Shown here in pieces: positions 30,227 to 41,700 of a stretch of 64,000 bases of DNA (positions within the stretch are counted from its first letter, which is position 1; the number at the start of each line of letters is the position of its first letter). Made by a program: the position numbers and the translations under genes. The DNA lies in assembly GCF_024582715.1 (NCBI RefSeq), contig NZ_CP102083.1:372001-436000 (forward strand), read 5' to 3'. The notes beneath the pieces were generated by a model. It was not told the DNA's origin and ran no database searches. It worked only from the letters and a program-made list of their open reading frames with translations. Origin of the DNA: Mycoplasma sp. 2045 (GTDB lineage: Bacteria; Bacillota_I; Bacilli_A; Mycoplasmatales; Metamycoplasmataceae).

Positions 30227-33200
30227 TTATTTCTTTCTACCAAATACAAAGATTAACATACCAATTAATCAAGTTACAGCTGAAGCAGCTACAAAGTATG
30301 GTCAGATTAAGATTGGTGATGTTTCTTTTAATGATTTTACAATCGCTGTTGTAAGTACGTTTAAGTTGTTAATCTTTGCAATATTAGAAATAATTTGTTT
30401 TAAGTTTTTAACATCATCAGCTTTAATTTGTGATTTATCTTTTGTAGCAATGTTAAAGTAATTATTATCATTTAAAGCTTTTGAGAACTGGTCAATATTG
30501 CTTAATGATGAAGCTTCTGATGATGTATTAAATTTAGGTTTTGATACATCTGTTGTGATGTAATCAACTAAACTAAGTAAGTTTTTAGATTTAGCAATAG
30601 CTTCTGCACCATTTGTATCTTCAAATGATTTAGCAGCAAATTTTGCTAATGCTTCTTCCATTTTTTCTCTTAATTTATTTGATTTAGCTGTCCCATATGT
30701 ACTTTGTAAGTATTCATTAGTTAAGTTATCTAATTCACTTACTTTTGCATCATAGTTAGTTTTATTAAGAGCATTAGCATCTGAAATTGCTTTAGCTAAT
30801 GATTCAGCATCTGTAGCGTTTTTAATAGCTTCAGAAGCTTTGGATTTTTCTGAATCCGATAAGTATGAAAGTTTAGCAAGTTCTTTAAGAGCTTCTTCTT
30901 TAGCAGCATCTAAGCTTACACTTCCATCAAGAGCAGCAATTGCATTGTTTAATTTATTTGTTAAATCAACGATATTATCTACTGGCTCATTAAAGTTAGT
31001 AATATCTTTAATTGCTTCTACATTAGCTTTAGCTTCATCAAAGTTAGTTTTTGGTTGTTCTGAAGCTTCTGTGTAAGCAATTGTTTTTTGTGCTTTAGAA
31101 GCTTTATCTAGAGCTTCTTTAGCATTATTCATTAAAGTAGCATTGTTTACAATGTTATTTACATCTACAATAGCTTCTTTAGCATTAATATCAGTTTTAG
31201 CAGCATCTTTTTGTGCTTCTGATAAGTAACTTAACTTATCAATAGCAGCAATAGCATCTGCTTTAGCTTTTGCTAAGTTTGAATCTCCATTTAATGCTTT
31301 GTGAGCATCTTTAAGAGCTTGTACTTTGTCTTGTAAGTTTTCTACAGCGTTCTGGAAGTCTTCTTTGCTTTCTAATGAAGCTAAATTATCTAACGCTTTA
31401 GTTAATGCATTTTGTTTGTCTGCATCAGCTTCTTTGAATTGAACTTTTTCTTTAACTGGGGCAATGTCTTTAATTGTTCCTAGAGCGTCATCAACTGCTG
31501 TTGTATTTGAAACAATGTTATTTACATTGTCAATTGTGTTTTGTTTTTCAACTTTAGCTTTAGCAGCAGCTTTTTGTGTTTCTGAGATGTTTTGTAATGC
31601 ATCAATAGTTTTCTTAGCTTCTTTTTTATACTTGTCTAATTCATTTAAGAAACCACTTAAAGTAATAGTTTTGAAGTTTTCTGATTCAATATCAGGGAAG
31701 TTTTCTTTAGTCGAAGCAATTTTATATTTAAAGGTAATTGAGCCATTGGTATCATCAGCACTTAACTCAATAATTTTTAAATTAGCTTGATTAATCGCTT
31801 CATTATCTAAGTTCATATCAAAATATGTACTTAGATTATTTAATACTTCATCTTTATTAGCTAATAATTCTGAAGGTAAAATTTTAGCTTGATTATCTAA
31901 TTTATATTCAACATGGGCTTGAACTGTATCATCAGCTAATAAATTATTAATTCTTTCTTGTTCAGTTAAAAATCCGTTAATAGTGAATTCTTTATCATCA
32001 ACATGAATGTCATTTAAACCGTCTCTTGTTGAATAAATGCTATAAGTACCGCTTAAAGTACCATTTCTTTCATCACGGGTTTTATTACTAATTCTAATAT
32101 TTGTGGTTTTAGCATCATTTTTATTTAAATTACTGATAGTAATTGTAGTATCTGAAGCTTGTTTTTTATTTTTATCACTAACACTGTTATTAAAATCAAA
32201 AACTAGATCTTCTAATCTTTGTAATTCAGTTTTAAAACCACTTAATTTATTAGTATTAGCACTTCTTGTTTCATTAACAATAATTTCTGCACCTTCTAAA
32301 CCTGGTTTAGTTGATTGCAAGGTATAAGTTACTTTGATATATCCTTCACGATCATCACGTTCGGTAATAGTTAATGAATCTTCTTTAACTTTAATGTGAT
32401 TTTGTTCTAAAGTTTCATCATTGTTTAATTTAACAATTACTTTTGAATCAATTACATCATTTTTATTATAAAGTGGTAAGTATTGATCACGATTTGCAAA
32501 ATCAAGCACAATTTTTGGTAAGAAGTTTTCAATTCTTCTTTTCTCTTCTTCGATATTAGTTAAGAAGCCAGTGAAATTAACAGGAGTTGATTCTTTAGAA
32601 ATTACTTTTTGTTCATTGAATGTTTCTTTTCAATTGCTTACTAATTTTTTCAAATCAGTTTGATCAGTATTTACTTGTCTATTTGAAATTAATTTGTATT
32701 TAACTCCAATTTGACCTGTATTATCATTAGCATCTGTTAGAAGTAAATCAGAGCTATGATCGCTTGTATTGTTAGCATTTTCTTTAATTGAAGCACTAAA
32801 ATCATCTTTATTTAAAGTTGAAGCTTTTTTATTTTCTTTATTAACAGTGTTATTTAATGAAATATTATATGGATTAGTATCAACTAATTTATTTAATCTT
32901 TGTAATTCTGTTTCAAATCCAGTAATAATAATTTCTTTAGTATCAGAAACTACAGAATCAAAGTCTGGTTTAGTTGATTTAATTTGAAAACTTAAACGAA
33001 TTTCACCAGTTAAATCATTGTAACCAACAATTTTTTGATTAATGAATTCATAATTATCTTTATTTAATGTATCTCAAGTTCAATTAGTTGTTGCATCTGT
33101 TAAACTTGAAGCTTGTTCATTTGCTTTATTTGGATAATCAATACGATAAATAAAACCATTTTCAACTTTGTCACTAAAATCAAGAGAATCTAATCTTTCT

Positions 33201-33840
33201 TTTTCAATTTGCTCTAAAGTTTTAAAGCCACTTAAAGTACCTGATTTGTTATATTGGTCGCTTGAAGTTACAGTATCCAAGTTTTGTGAGTTAACCACAC
33301 CTCTATTAGAAATAATTTGTCAAGTATAACTAATTTCACCTGTATTATCATTAGCTGATTTATCTACTACTTTTAAGTTATAGCTTGTATCTTGATTAGT
33401 TGTTAATTTATTTAAAATTAAATCTTTTAATAATTTTGATGCCTTTAATTTATTATATTTGTCGCTTGAAATATTTTTAATTCCAGCTTCAATTGTTAAG
33501 TTTTGCATGATTTCATCAAGACGCATTTGCTCAGTCTTAAAGCCATTAATTTGTGCATATTTATTCTCTGAAGTTACATCTTGATAAATTTCATCGCTTT
33601 TTTCAGAAACTAAATGGTATTGGATTCTAATAGAACCATCAATTTCATTTCTTGCATCAATATTATCAATTACAACTCTAGCTTCTGGATTAGTTTCTTT
33701 AATAGTTTTAATTACTTTTTTAATAACTGCATCTGAAGGTAAGGTTTCATTTTTATCTTCATAATCTAATACAACAGTTAAATTATTTAAACGTTCTTTT
33801 TCTGCATCGCGATCTATTCTATCTTGCTCTTCCTTAGTTC
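30227..33840 (-). repeat. Long repeat R1, copy in gene A (partner 51107-54720)
   Basis: The 3' 3.6 kb of gene A aligns with that of gene C at a constant offset of 20,880 bp, with no net insertion or deletion. Most of it is nearly identical, but roughly the last 500 bp of coding sequence is clearly diverged, apart from the anchor. Confidence 0.85.
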
Positions 33841-36800
33841 TAAAACCATCAATTACTGAGTTTTTATTATTACTTTCAGGGGCAACAAAATTATCAATTT
33901 CTCAATTTGAAACTAATTCATTTTGTGTTTTAGTTGAAATTAATTTGAGATTTAAAGTATTTTCTCCAGCTTGATTATTTGGAGTAATTGAATTAATTTC
34001 TATATTAGCTTTGTTGGTAGTTTTTTTAGTTTCATCATAAGCATAATTATTTTTATTATTAGCTGGTGCAACTGAAGGTAATTGGTCCTTTTTAGTTCCA
34101 TCAAAACTAATATCTTCTTTACTTAAAGTATTTAAAAGTTCATTTAATCTTTGACTTTCAGTTTTAAAGCCACTAAGAATAATTTCTTTGGTATCAGATT
34201 CCACATTGCTTTGATTACTTTTTAGTTTATATGAAAGTTTAATTTCACCAGTAATGTCATTGTAACCAATAATTTTTTTATCAATTACACTAATGTTAGA
34301 ATCTTTGGCACTTAAAGTAATTTCATCAGCATTATATTCAGAAGCTAATTTATTTTTAGTTACATTTATTTCTAAATCATCAATTCCTTTAGCATTTAAA
34401 TTTTCTGTTTCTTTCTCATTTTCTTTTTCTCTCTGAGCAGTAGTTTGAAAAAGACTTAAAGAATAAGTTCTTGACTGAGAAACAATCTCGTTATTTGGAA
34501 TATCTGTTCGTGTAGATAAGAGATGATATTTGAAAGTAACTGTGCCGTATTGGCTATCTCTTGCAGTAATTTCATCAATTATTAATTTAACTTTATTATT
34601 TGATCCTGCTAAGTAACCTGATAATTGTGCTAATTCAACTTCATCTACAGTAGTTTTGTTTTGTGGTTTATCACCATTAAATTCAAAATTTTTAGATCTA
34701 TTTCTTAATAAATCATTTAATCTTTCCTCTTCAGTCATATAGCCATTAATAGTTATAGTTTTAAGATCTGAAGTAAGAACTTTACTATTTTTATTACTTT
34801 GCACCACAAAATTAGCTACTAATGTTCCAGTTCTATCATCTCAAGATTTAATTGATTTAACCACAACGGTTTCATTTGAATGATCAACATTATCATTACG
34901 ATCAAAAGCAATATTAACTTCTGATAATTTATTTACGAATTCTGATGCTTGTGCAAGAGGATCAGGAGTGCCTAAAAAATTACTTGCATTATAGCTATTA
35001 ATAGTTTTTTGTTCTTTTTCTTCGCTGGTCATAAATCCAGTTATTTTAGTAGTTAAACTTTTGTTTGAAACAACTTTTTGATTATCTAAGTTATCTTTGG
35101 TTGATTCTAATTTATAAGTTACAATTGCCCCACTTGGATCATCTGGATCAGGTTCAATTTTATCGATAATTACTTTAGCATTATTAGTTGGAGTAATAGA
35201 GGTTGTAAAATTATCTTTAGTTAAGTCACTAACAGCAAAAGATTTTTTATCTGTGCCATTAAAATCAACAGTTTTAGTAACAGCTTCATCTTGAACTAAT
35301 TGATCTAATCTTTCCTGTTCAGTTAAAGTGCTTAAGGCATCATCATTATTTAAAGTATAAGTTTTACTTGATTGAACACTTTCAAGATTTTCTTTAGTTG
35401 ATTGATATTTGTAACTTAATTCTAATTTACCTGTTACTTCATTTGGATTTGAAATAACTAAGTCAACTGGTTTAGCATCTTTTGGAAGAGTATCATTATT
35501 AAATTCAATTTCATCATTTGAAATTTCGCTTGCTGTATCAGTTGTTTTTATATTATCTTTAACTTTGGCAGTTGCAGTATTTAATCCATTTAATCTTGCA
35601 ACTTCAGCTTCATAACGTTCTTGTCCATTTAAAGCATTAATTGCCGCTTTAATTTTTTCGTTTAAAGCGTCAACTGTTGCTTTATTCATCAAATCAGAAT
35701 TGTTTTCAGTATTTAAAGCAGTTACTAAATCTTCTGCTTCTTTAATCGCACCACTTTTTACATTGTTATTTTTAGTTGGGTTACCATCATAAGCAGCTCT
35801 TAAATCATTAGTGGTATAAGTGTAATCATTGCTTGAAGTAACTTTTTCTTGATTAGAAATATAGTCTTTTAAAGTCTTCATTGAAGAATCTAAAGCCTTA
35901 TTAGTTGTATCTTGATTATTAACATCTTCAATAGTATTTTTGCTATTAATTAATTCAATTGCTTTTTCTTTTTGTTTTTGTGTTAAATATGAATATTCAG
36001 AATTAATTTTTCTAATCGCTTCATCTTTAGCAGCTTTTAATCTCTCATCACCATTTAAAGCAGTAACTGCATCATTAAGTGCTGTAATTTTTCCATTTAC
36101 TTGCTCTAAAGTTAAATTAGACCCACTCGTTTTATTAATGTCATTTTCTTTAGTAGTAATTAAATTTTCTAAAGTATTTTGATTATCTGCTTGAGTATAA
36201 TCAGTAGTTGTTCTAATTGATTCTATATCAGCTGGACTTTGACTATAACTTTTCATAGCATCGTCAAGTTTTTTATTTTCAGCATCTTGATTATTAACAG
36301 CATTTACAGTTGTTAATGCTTCAATTTTATTAATTGCATCTTCTTTTTGCGCATTATTTAAATATGTGTAAGCAGTATCTAATTTATTTTTTGCTTGTTT
36401 TTTAGCTTCTGCTAGATTTTCATCACCATTTAAATCTTCTCTTGCTTGTTTTAAAGCTGCAATTTTTTGATTAATTTGTTCAATTGTTAAATTGTCAGTT
36501 GAACTTGTTAAATCAGTGTTTCTTTGATCTAAAGCATTATCAAAAGCGGTTTTTTTATCACTATCTGCTTCAGTATAATCAGTGATTTTCTTAATTTTTG
36601 CTACATTGGTTGCATCACTGTTTGAATCATCTTTGAATGTTTTTTTATAATCATTCATTTTTTGATTTACTGTTTCTGCTTCAGTTAAAATTGCATTTAA
36701 TTTTGTCGCATCATTAGTTTTTGAATCATCAATTTTAGTTTTAAAATATTCTTTTTGTGCTGGATTTAAACTATCTAAATTATCTATTTTAGCTTTTGTA

Positions 36801-38446
36801 ATTGTTTTAAGTAGAGGGAAATCATATGGATTAATATTTTTATCCATATTTTCAGAATTAATTAAAGTTTTATATGTGTTTTTTTCTGTGTTTCCTAAAG
36901 AAGTTTGATCAATTAAATTATTAGCATTTTCTTTCATTTTGCTAAAAATTTGTTGTTCAATTTGTTCAATTTTGGCACTTTTAGCTTGTTCGTTCAAATT
37001 TGAATCTTTATAAACGTTTTTAATTTGTTCACGATAAGGATCTTTTTGTTGTTCGTTAGTTCATAAACTAAATTTATTTATAATTTCTTCTACATTTGAA
37101 TCTGCTTCAATTGAATTTTTGATCTCGTCTCCTATAGTTTGCAACTCAGCATAATTATCTGCATTATCACCCAAACTATCGATTCTTTCAGTATAGTGTT
37201 TTTTTTGCTCATCAGATAATGAAGAATCTGAAAGTATTTTTTGTAATTCTGCAACTTTTTCTCTGTATTTTAATAAACCTTCTAATTTATCTTCAGCAAC
37301 TATATAAGTGTTTAAACCTGTTGCTAATTCTTCATTAGTAGTAGTTAAATTTAATATTTTTCGTTTCTTCCTGTCTCAACCTGTACTACTAATTGTTCCA
37401 TTAATAGCTGTGTTCAATTCATTTAATTTTTTTTGTAATTCTTGCAATTGAGTTGTTAATTTTTCTTTTTCATTATCAAAATCAGTTTTTTCAGGTTCAT
37501 CAGGTTCAAATTTATAATCAAAAGAAGCTTTTTTTGCTTGATAAGTAGCTAATTTGGTTCTAATTTCAGCAATTTTGTTATTTATTCCAATTAATCCATT
37601 ATCCCCTAATAATTCCAAAGCTTTGTCATGGTTTCCACCCTTAGCTTTTTCATCAGCATTTAAGTTTTGACTATTTTTTAATCAATTCAATAATGTATTA
37701 CTTAAATCCTGTGGAATATTTCTATTTAAATTATTTGAATCATTTGGATCTACAGTTGCATTTTTTAAAATAGTTACAAAATTATCATAATATGCTCGTG
37801 GAGCATTATAAACTTCTTTTTTTAATTCTGCTTGAAGTTCGTCTAAAATAAACTTTTCAAATTCTTGAAAAGTATTAAATCTTCCGCGATATTCACTAAG
37901 TGTTTTAAAAGTTGTTAAATCTTTTATTTTTTGATCAAATACTTCAATTGCATTTTCAGCTGCATGATCTTCATCAGTAATGGCTTCGTTAGGCATAAAT
38001 CTTCATTCAAGTGAACCTTTTTTGTTTTCATAATAAGTATCAGCATATAGATAATATCTATCTAAAAATCAATTTTCAATTTCTTGAATTCACTTGTTTT
38101 TAGAATTCTCATCATTAATTTGATTAAAACTTGGTAATTGAATAAAAAAATCATAAACTGATTGCAATTGATTTTTATCAATTGCAAAATCTATTATTTC
38201 TTTATACTTTCTTGAAGTTTTGTGCTTTTCAGGCATTTTTAAATTACCAATTCATTGTTCAATTTCAGTTCAACTTGTTGTATCACCCTTTTTTTGTTGT
38301 TCAATAAAAGTTTTTAATTCTTCAGCTGCCGTTCTTTGAAACTCATTTCAATTTTCCTGATTGGCAGCATTAATAGCTGAAACTAAAAATAATGATGATG
38401 CTATTACCCCACCAAAAGAAAGAAAAATTTTTCTACTTTTCTTCAT
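30227..38446 (-). CDS. Giant modular surface protein A (2739 aa)
   Basis: The frame is continuous from ATG 38446 to TAA 30227, with TGA as Trp; AGGAAAGGTG lies upstream. Residues 1-28 are a signal peptide without Cys (cleavage likely after AINA). Residues ~29-480 are helical and Trp/Lys-rich and not recognised. Residues ~484-950 are FIVAR/GA-like helical repeats (for example NNAQKEDAINKIEAL, LNGDENLAEAKKQAK). Residues ~950-2265 are about a dozen Lipoprotein_17-like (PF04200) modules with the pattern DD-x-G-x-I-x-x-Y-x-L-x-STK ... GF-TE-x-R. Residues ~2266-2560 are again FIVAR/GA-like, then the ~180-residue C-terminal module, and finally SPILIWPYFVAASAV, a membrane helix and RKK. GA modules bind albumin in streptococci, so adhesion or host-protein capture is plausible (inference). 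Confidence 0.8.
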
Positions 38447-38490
38447 TTTAATAACACACCTTTCCTATATATATATATATATTATATACC
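38447..38490 (-). promoter_or_regulatory. Gene A promoter with TA dinucleotide repeat
   Basis: On the minus strand TATAAT (38486-38481) is followed directly by an (AT)n run of about 15 nt reaching the ribosome-binding site. The repeat spans the expected start point and 5' leader, so changes in repeat number would alter spacing. Confidence 0.5.
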
Positions 38491-38501
38491 TATGGAAGAA
38501 A

Positions 38502-38603
38502 TGTGAAAAAATTAAAACTTTTTTGAAAATTGCATTAATTTCAGGTATGACATTAATTCCTGTGGCATTTGTTGCTTCTTGTGAAGATTCTAAACAAAAA
38601 TAA
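38502..38603 (+). pseudogene. Lipoprotein leader remnant, copy 1
   Basis: An open stretch encodes KIKTFLKIALISG...PVAFVASCEDSKQK and a stop. This is a lipoprotein signal peptide with an ASC lipobox and no mature domain. The expected ATG is lost (ATGTGAAAA frame slip). The coding sequence breaks off where IS-like sequence begins (ACTAATAGTGGACAG). A more decayed copy is at 61568. Confidence 0.55.
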
Positions 38604-38630
38604 ACAGGAAACTAATAGTGGACAGAAGGA

Positions 38631-38690
38631 TTAATTAGACATAATAACACCTCAATGTTGTTGAGGTGGTTTTACATTTATGAAATTTTT
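38631..38690 (-). pseudogene. Scar of an IS3-type transposase 3' end, copy 1
   Basis: Minus-strand reading ends VKPPQQHWGVIMSN and stop, resembling the KTPQQSW C-terminus of the transposase at 27645-28868, followed by TCTGTCCACTATTAG, a likely old IS end. The same DNA (ACCTCAATGTTGTTGAGGT) can also form a hairpin. Confidence 0.45.
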
Positions 38691-38726
38691 AAGTGTTTTT
38701 GTGAAATTTTTTGGTTTTTAAAAAAT

Positions 38727-38762
38727 ACAAAAAAATCAGCACTATTTTTATCTAGTACTGAT
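38727..38762 (-). terminator. Terminator of giant gene B
   Basis: Minus-strand stem ATCAGTACTA / TAGTGCTGAT and T7, as after gene A. Confidence 0.85.
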
Positions 38763-38797
38763 CGATTTTAGTTGTTTATTAATTGTTAATTAACTTC

Positions 38798-41700
38798 TTA
38801 TTTTTTCTTTCTACCAAATACAAAGATTAACATACCAATTAATCAAGTTACAGCTGAAACAGCTACAATGTATGGTCAGATTAAGATTGGTGATGCTTCT
38901 TTTAATCTTTTATCAATAGTTGTTTGTTTAACTACATCTTCGTTGTTATGAGAGTTAAGATTATTTAAAATTTCATCTGAATCAGCAATTGCTTTATTAA
39001 TTGCATCTTGTTTAGCTTTAGTTAATTTTTCAAATTTCTTAGATTTGGTTAAATCAACTAAATCATTTTTAGCTTTAGTCAATTCTTCAGCATCAACATA
39101 TAATTGAGAAATTTGATTATGTTTATTATCAAATTCTGTGCTTGTAGCATTATTATCTAAAATGTTATTGATTAATGTCGCTTTGGTTGTGTCATTAAGC
39201 ACGTCGCTTGCTTTAACTTGTTGAATTAATTTGTCTTTAGCTTTAACGTTATTTAAGTTATTTATAAAGCTTGAATCATTAGCTAAATTCAATGTTTCGC
39301 TAATTAATTTACCTCTGGTTTCATCAGAAATTTTGTTGTCTGTAGCCTCTTGATATAATTGATCAATTAAGTCTAATCTAGCTTTTTCATTGTCTAATTT
39401 ATTAGCAAATTCATCGCTTGTTTCATCTAATTCTCTAATGTTTTGAGAAATTGAATCTTTTTGTTCTTGTGTTAAGTTAGGATTTTGTCTAACTTGATCA
39501 ATTGCTTCTTGTTTCTTGTCAATGTTTTTAGCTATTTCATTGTAGTTTTGTTCAATTGGATTGTTAGCTAAAACATCTTTAACTAATTTAGCTTTATCAT
39601 TGTCACTTAAAGTTTGATCATTATTAATTTTTCTTAATTTATTTAATTGATCTTTGATGTTGTCAAAGCTTACTAAAGCATTTTCGCTATTAGCGTTAAT
39701 TGGGTCTAATTCAGCAATTAATGCATCTTTTTGAGCTTGTGGCAAGTCTGATTGGTTAATTTGTTCGTAAAGTTCGGCTTTTTTATCAACATTACTAATT
39801 TGATGATCAAGACTTGATTTGGTTTGATTGTTATCTAAGTCAATAATTTCATTAACTAGATTTGCTTTATTTTCTTTAGTTAACTCATCATTTGCTTTAA
39901 TTTCTTCAATAGCTTTAACTTTAGCTGAAATATTATCTGCTTGTTTGTTAAAGTCATCAGAATCATTAGGAATATTATGAACTTGATCAATTAAAGCTTC
40001 TTTAGTATTTTCATCTAAATTAGGGTTTTGTTTAATTTGATCAATTAAATTCAATTTAGATTCAATGTTATTTAATTTATCAGTTAATTTACTGTCATCA
40101 TGAGGCACATTAATTACTTCATTTACTAATTTGTTTTTGTCTTCATCGCTAATGTGTTCATTAGTTTGAATTTTTTCAATTAGTTTAGCTTTTTGATCAA
40201 TGTCAGCAATTTGATTTTCTAAATCATCTTGTTTATTGTCCAAGTTAGCAACTTCATCAATTAATTGTGATTTTTGATCATCAGTTAAATTAGGATTGCT
40301 TCTGATTTCTTTAATTTTATTTTCTTTAAGTTCTTCATTAGCTAATTGATCAGCGAATGTTTTATCTCTAGGGTCTAATTGACTGATATTATCACTTAAT
40401 TTTGCTTTATCTTCAGCGTTTAATTGAGAGTCATCAGTGGCGTTAATTCTTTCATAAGCTTTTTCTTTAGCTTTAATGTTGTCTAATGTATCACCATATG
40501 AATTTTTTTCATCTTCGCTGTTTAATTTATCATCAACATTAGCTTTTTCAATATCGTCGATTAAATCTGCTTTTTGTTCAGCTGTTAAATTAGCATTGTT
40601 TTTAACATCATTAATTAAGTTTGTTTTATTAACGATTTTATCTAAATTATCTTTGAAGTTTTGAACTTCATCAGCATTATCCGAATTAGAAGGAATAACT
40701 AAGTCTTTAACTCGATCTATTAAAGCTTGTTTTTCAGCAGGAGTTAAGTTTTTATTTTCATTAACTTTTTCAATTGCTTTTTCTTTAGCATATTCAAAGT
40801 TCTTATCACCGTCAAGCGCATTTTTTGCATCAATTAAAGCTTTTTGTAATTCTAATACTTTAGCAACATCTTCATTTGCACCTTGTTTACTGATTAATTC
40901 ATCAACTTTGGTTTTAGCTTCATCATAGTTGGCTTTTGGTTCTTGAGAAGCTGCGACATATTTAGGATTATCTGGTTGAGTTAATTCATCATTAATTGCC
41001 TTAGCAGTTTCTTTTAATTGACCCATAGCATTATTTAATGTTTGAGCCTTATCAACCACTTTATCAACATTAGCTAACAATTTAGCTTTATCAACTTCTT
41101 CAATTAAATCTGTTTTTTGAGCGTCATTAAGATGTTCAAGACTATTAATTACGTTTTTTGCTTCAGCTTTTTTGTTATTTATTTTTTCATCGCCGTCAAG
41201 GTTTTGAGCAGCAACATTTAATTTTTCAATTAATGAATCTGTGTTGTCAATACTTAATTCAGCACTTCCATTTTCTTTATCAGCTAAATTGCTTGCATCA
41301 TTAAATGCTTTATCAAATTCACGCATTTTTTCTTCAGTTGCATTTTTGTAATCAACACTATTAGGTATGTCTTGATTGTCAGCAACTGCTTGTTTAAGCT
41401 CAGCCATTTTTTCATCTAATGCTTCTGCTTCTTCAGTTACAGATCTAACATCTTCAGGAGTTGTAGCTTTATCAACTTTAGCAATTAAAGCTAATTTTTG
41501 AGCATCATTAATATTTTCTAAAGCATTAATTTTAGCAATTTCTTCAGCTCTAACTGTTTGAATGTGTTCTTTACCATTTAAGTTATTAATTGCTTCATGA
41601 ACCGCATTGATTTTTTCTTCAATCTTGTCATTGTTTAAGATGTCTTTTGTGTCATCACTTGATTCGTTTAAAGCTATTTTATAGTATTTTAAAGCTTGAA

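Larger units (their letters stand above)
38604..40980 (-). repeat. Long repeat R2, copy at gene B 3' end (partner 61640-64000)
   Basis: The coding part aligns with gene E at a constant offset of 23,029 bp, to at least the end of the window. The 3' flank with IS scar and terminator is also shared, with small indels. Confidence 0.8.

Noticed and set aside
30840-31790. Open frames on the + strand inside giant gene A (and equivalents inside C and B)
   Set aside because: They mirror Ala/Ser/Leu-rich antisense of helical repeats, start at arbitrary points and have no ribosome site; the minus-strand frame is clearly the coding one.
30227-38446. Giant gene A as several broken genes
   Set aside because: Apparent breaks are all TGA codons, read as Trp in this genetic code; I checked the gaps between open stretches and found no TAA or TAG in frame. 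The same holds for B and C.
38361-38490. Longer + strand frame running into the lipoprotein leader remnant
   Set aside because: Its first half is antisense of the gene A signal peptide and promoter; only the part from about 38502 has lipoprotein character.
39080-40640. CRISPR-like regular spacing in gene B
   Set aside because: The repeats are degenerate protein repeats in frame, not short identical DNA repeats with unique spacers.
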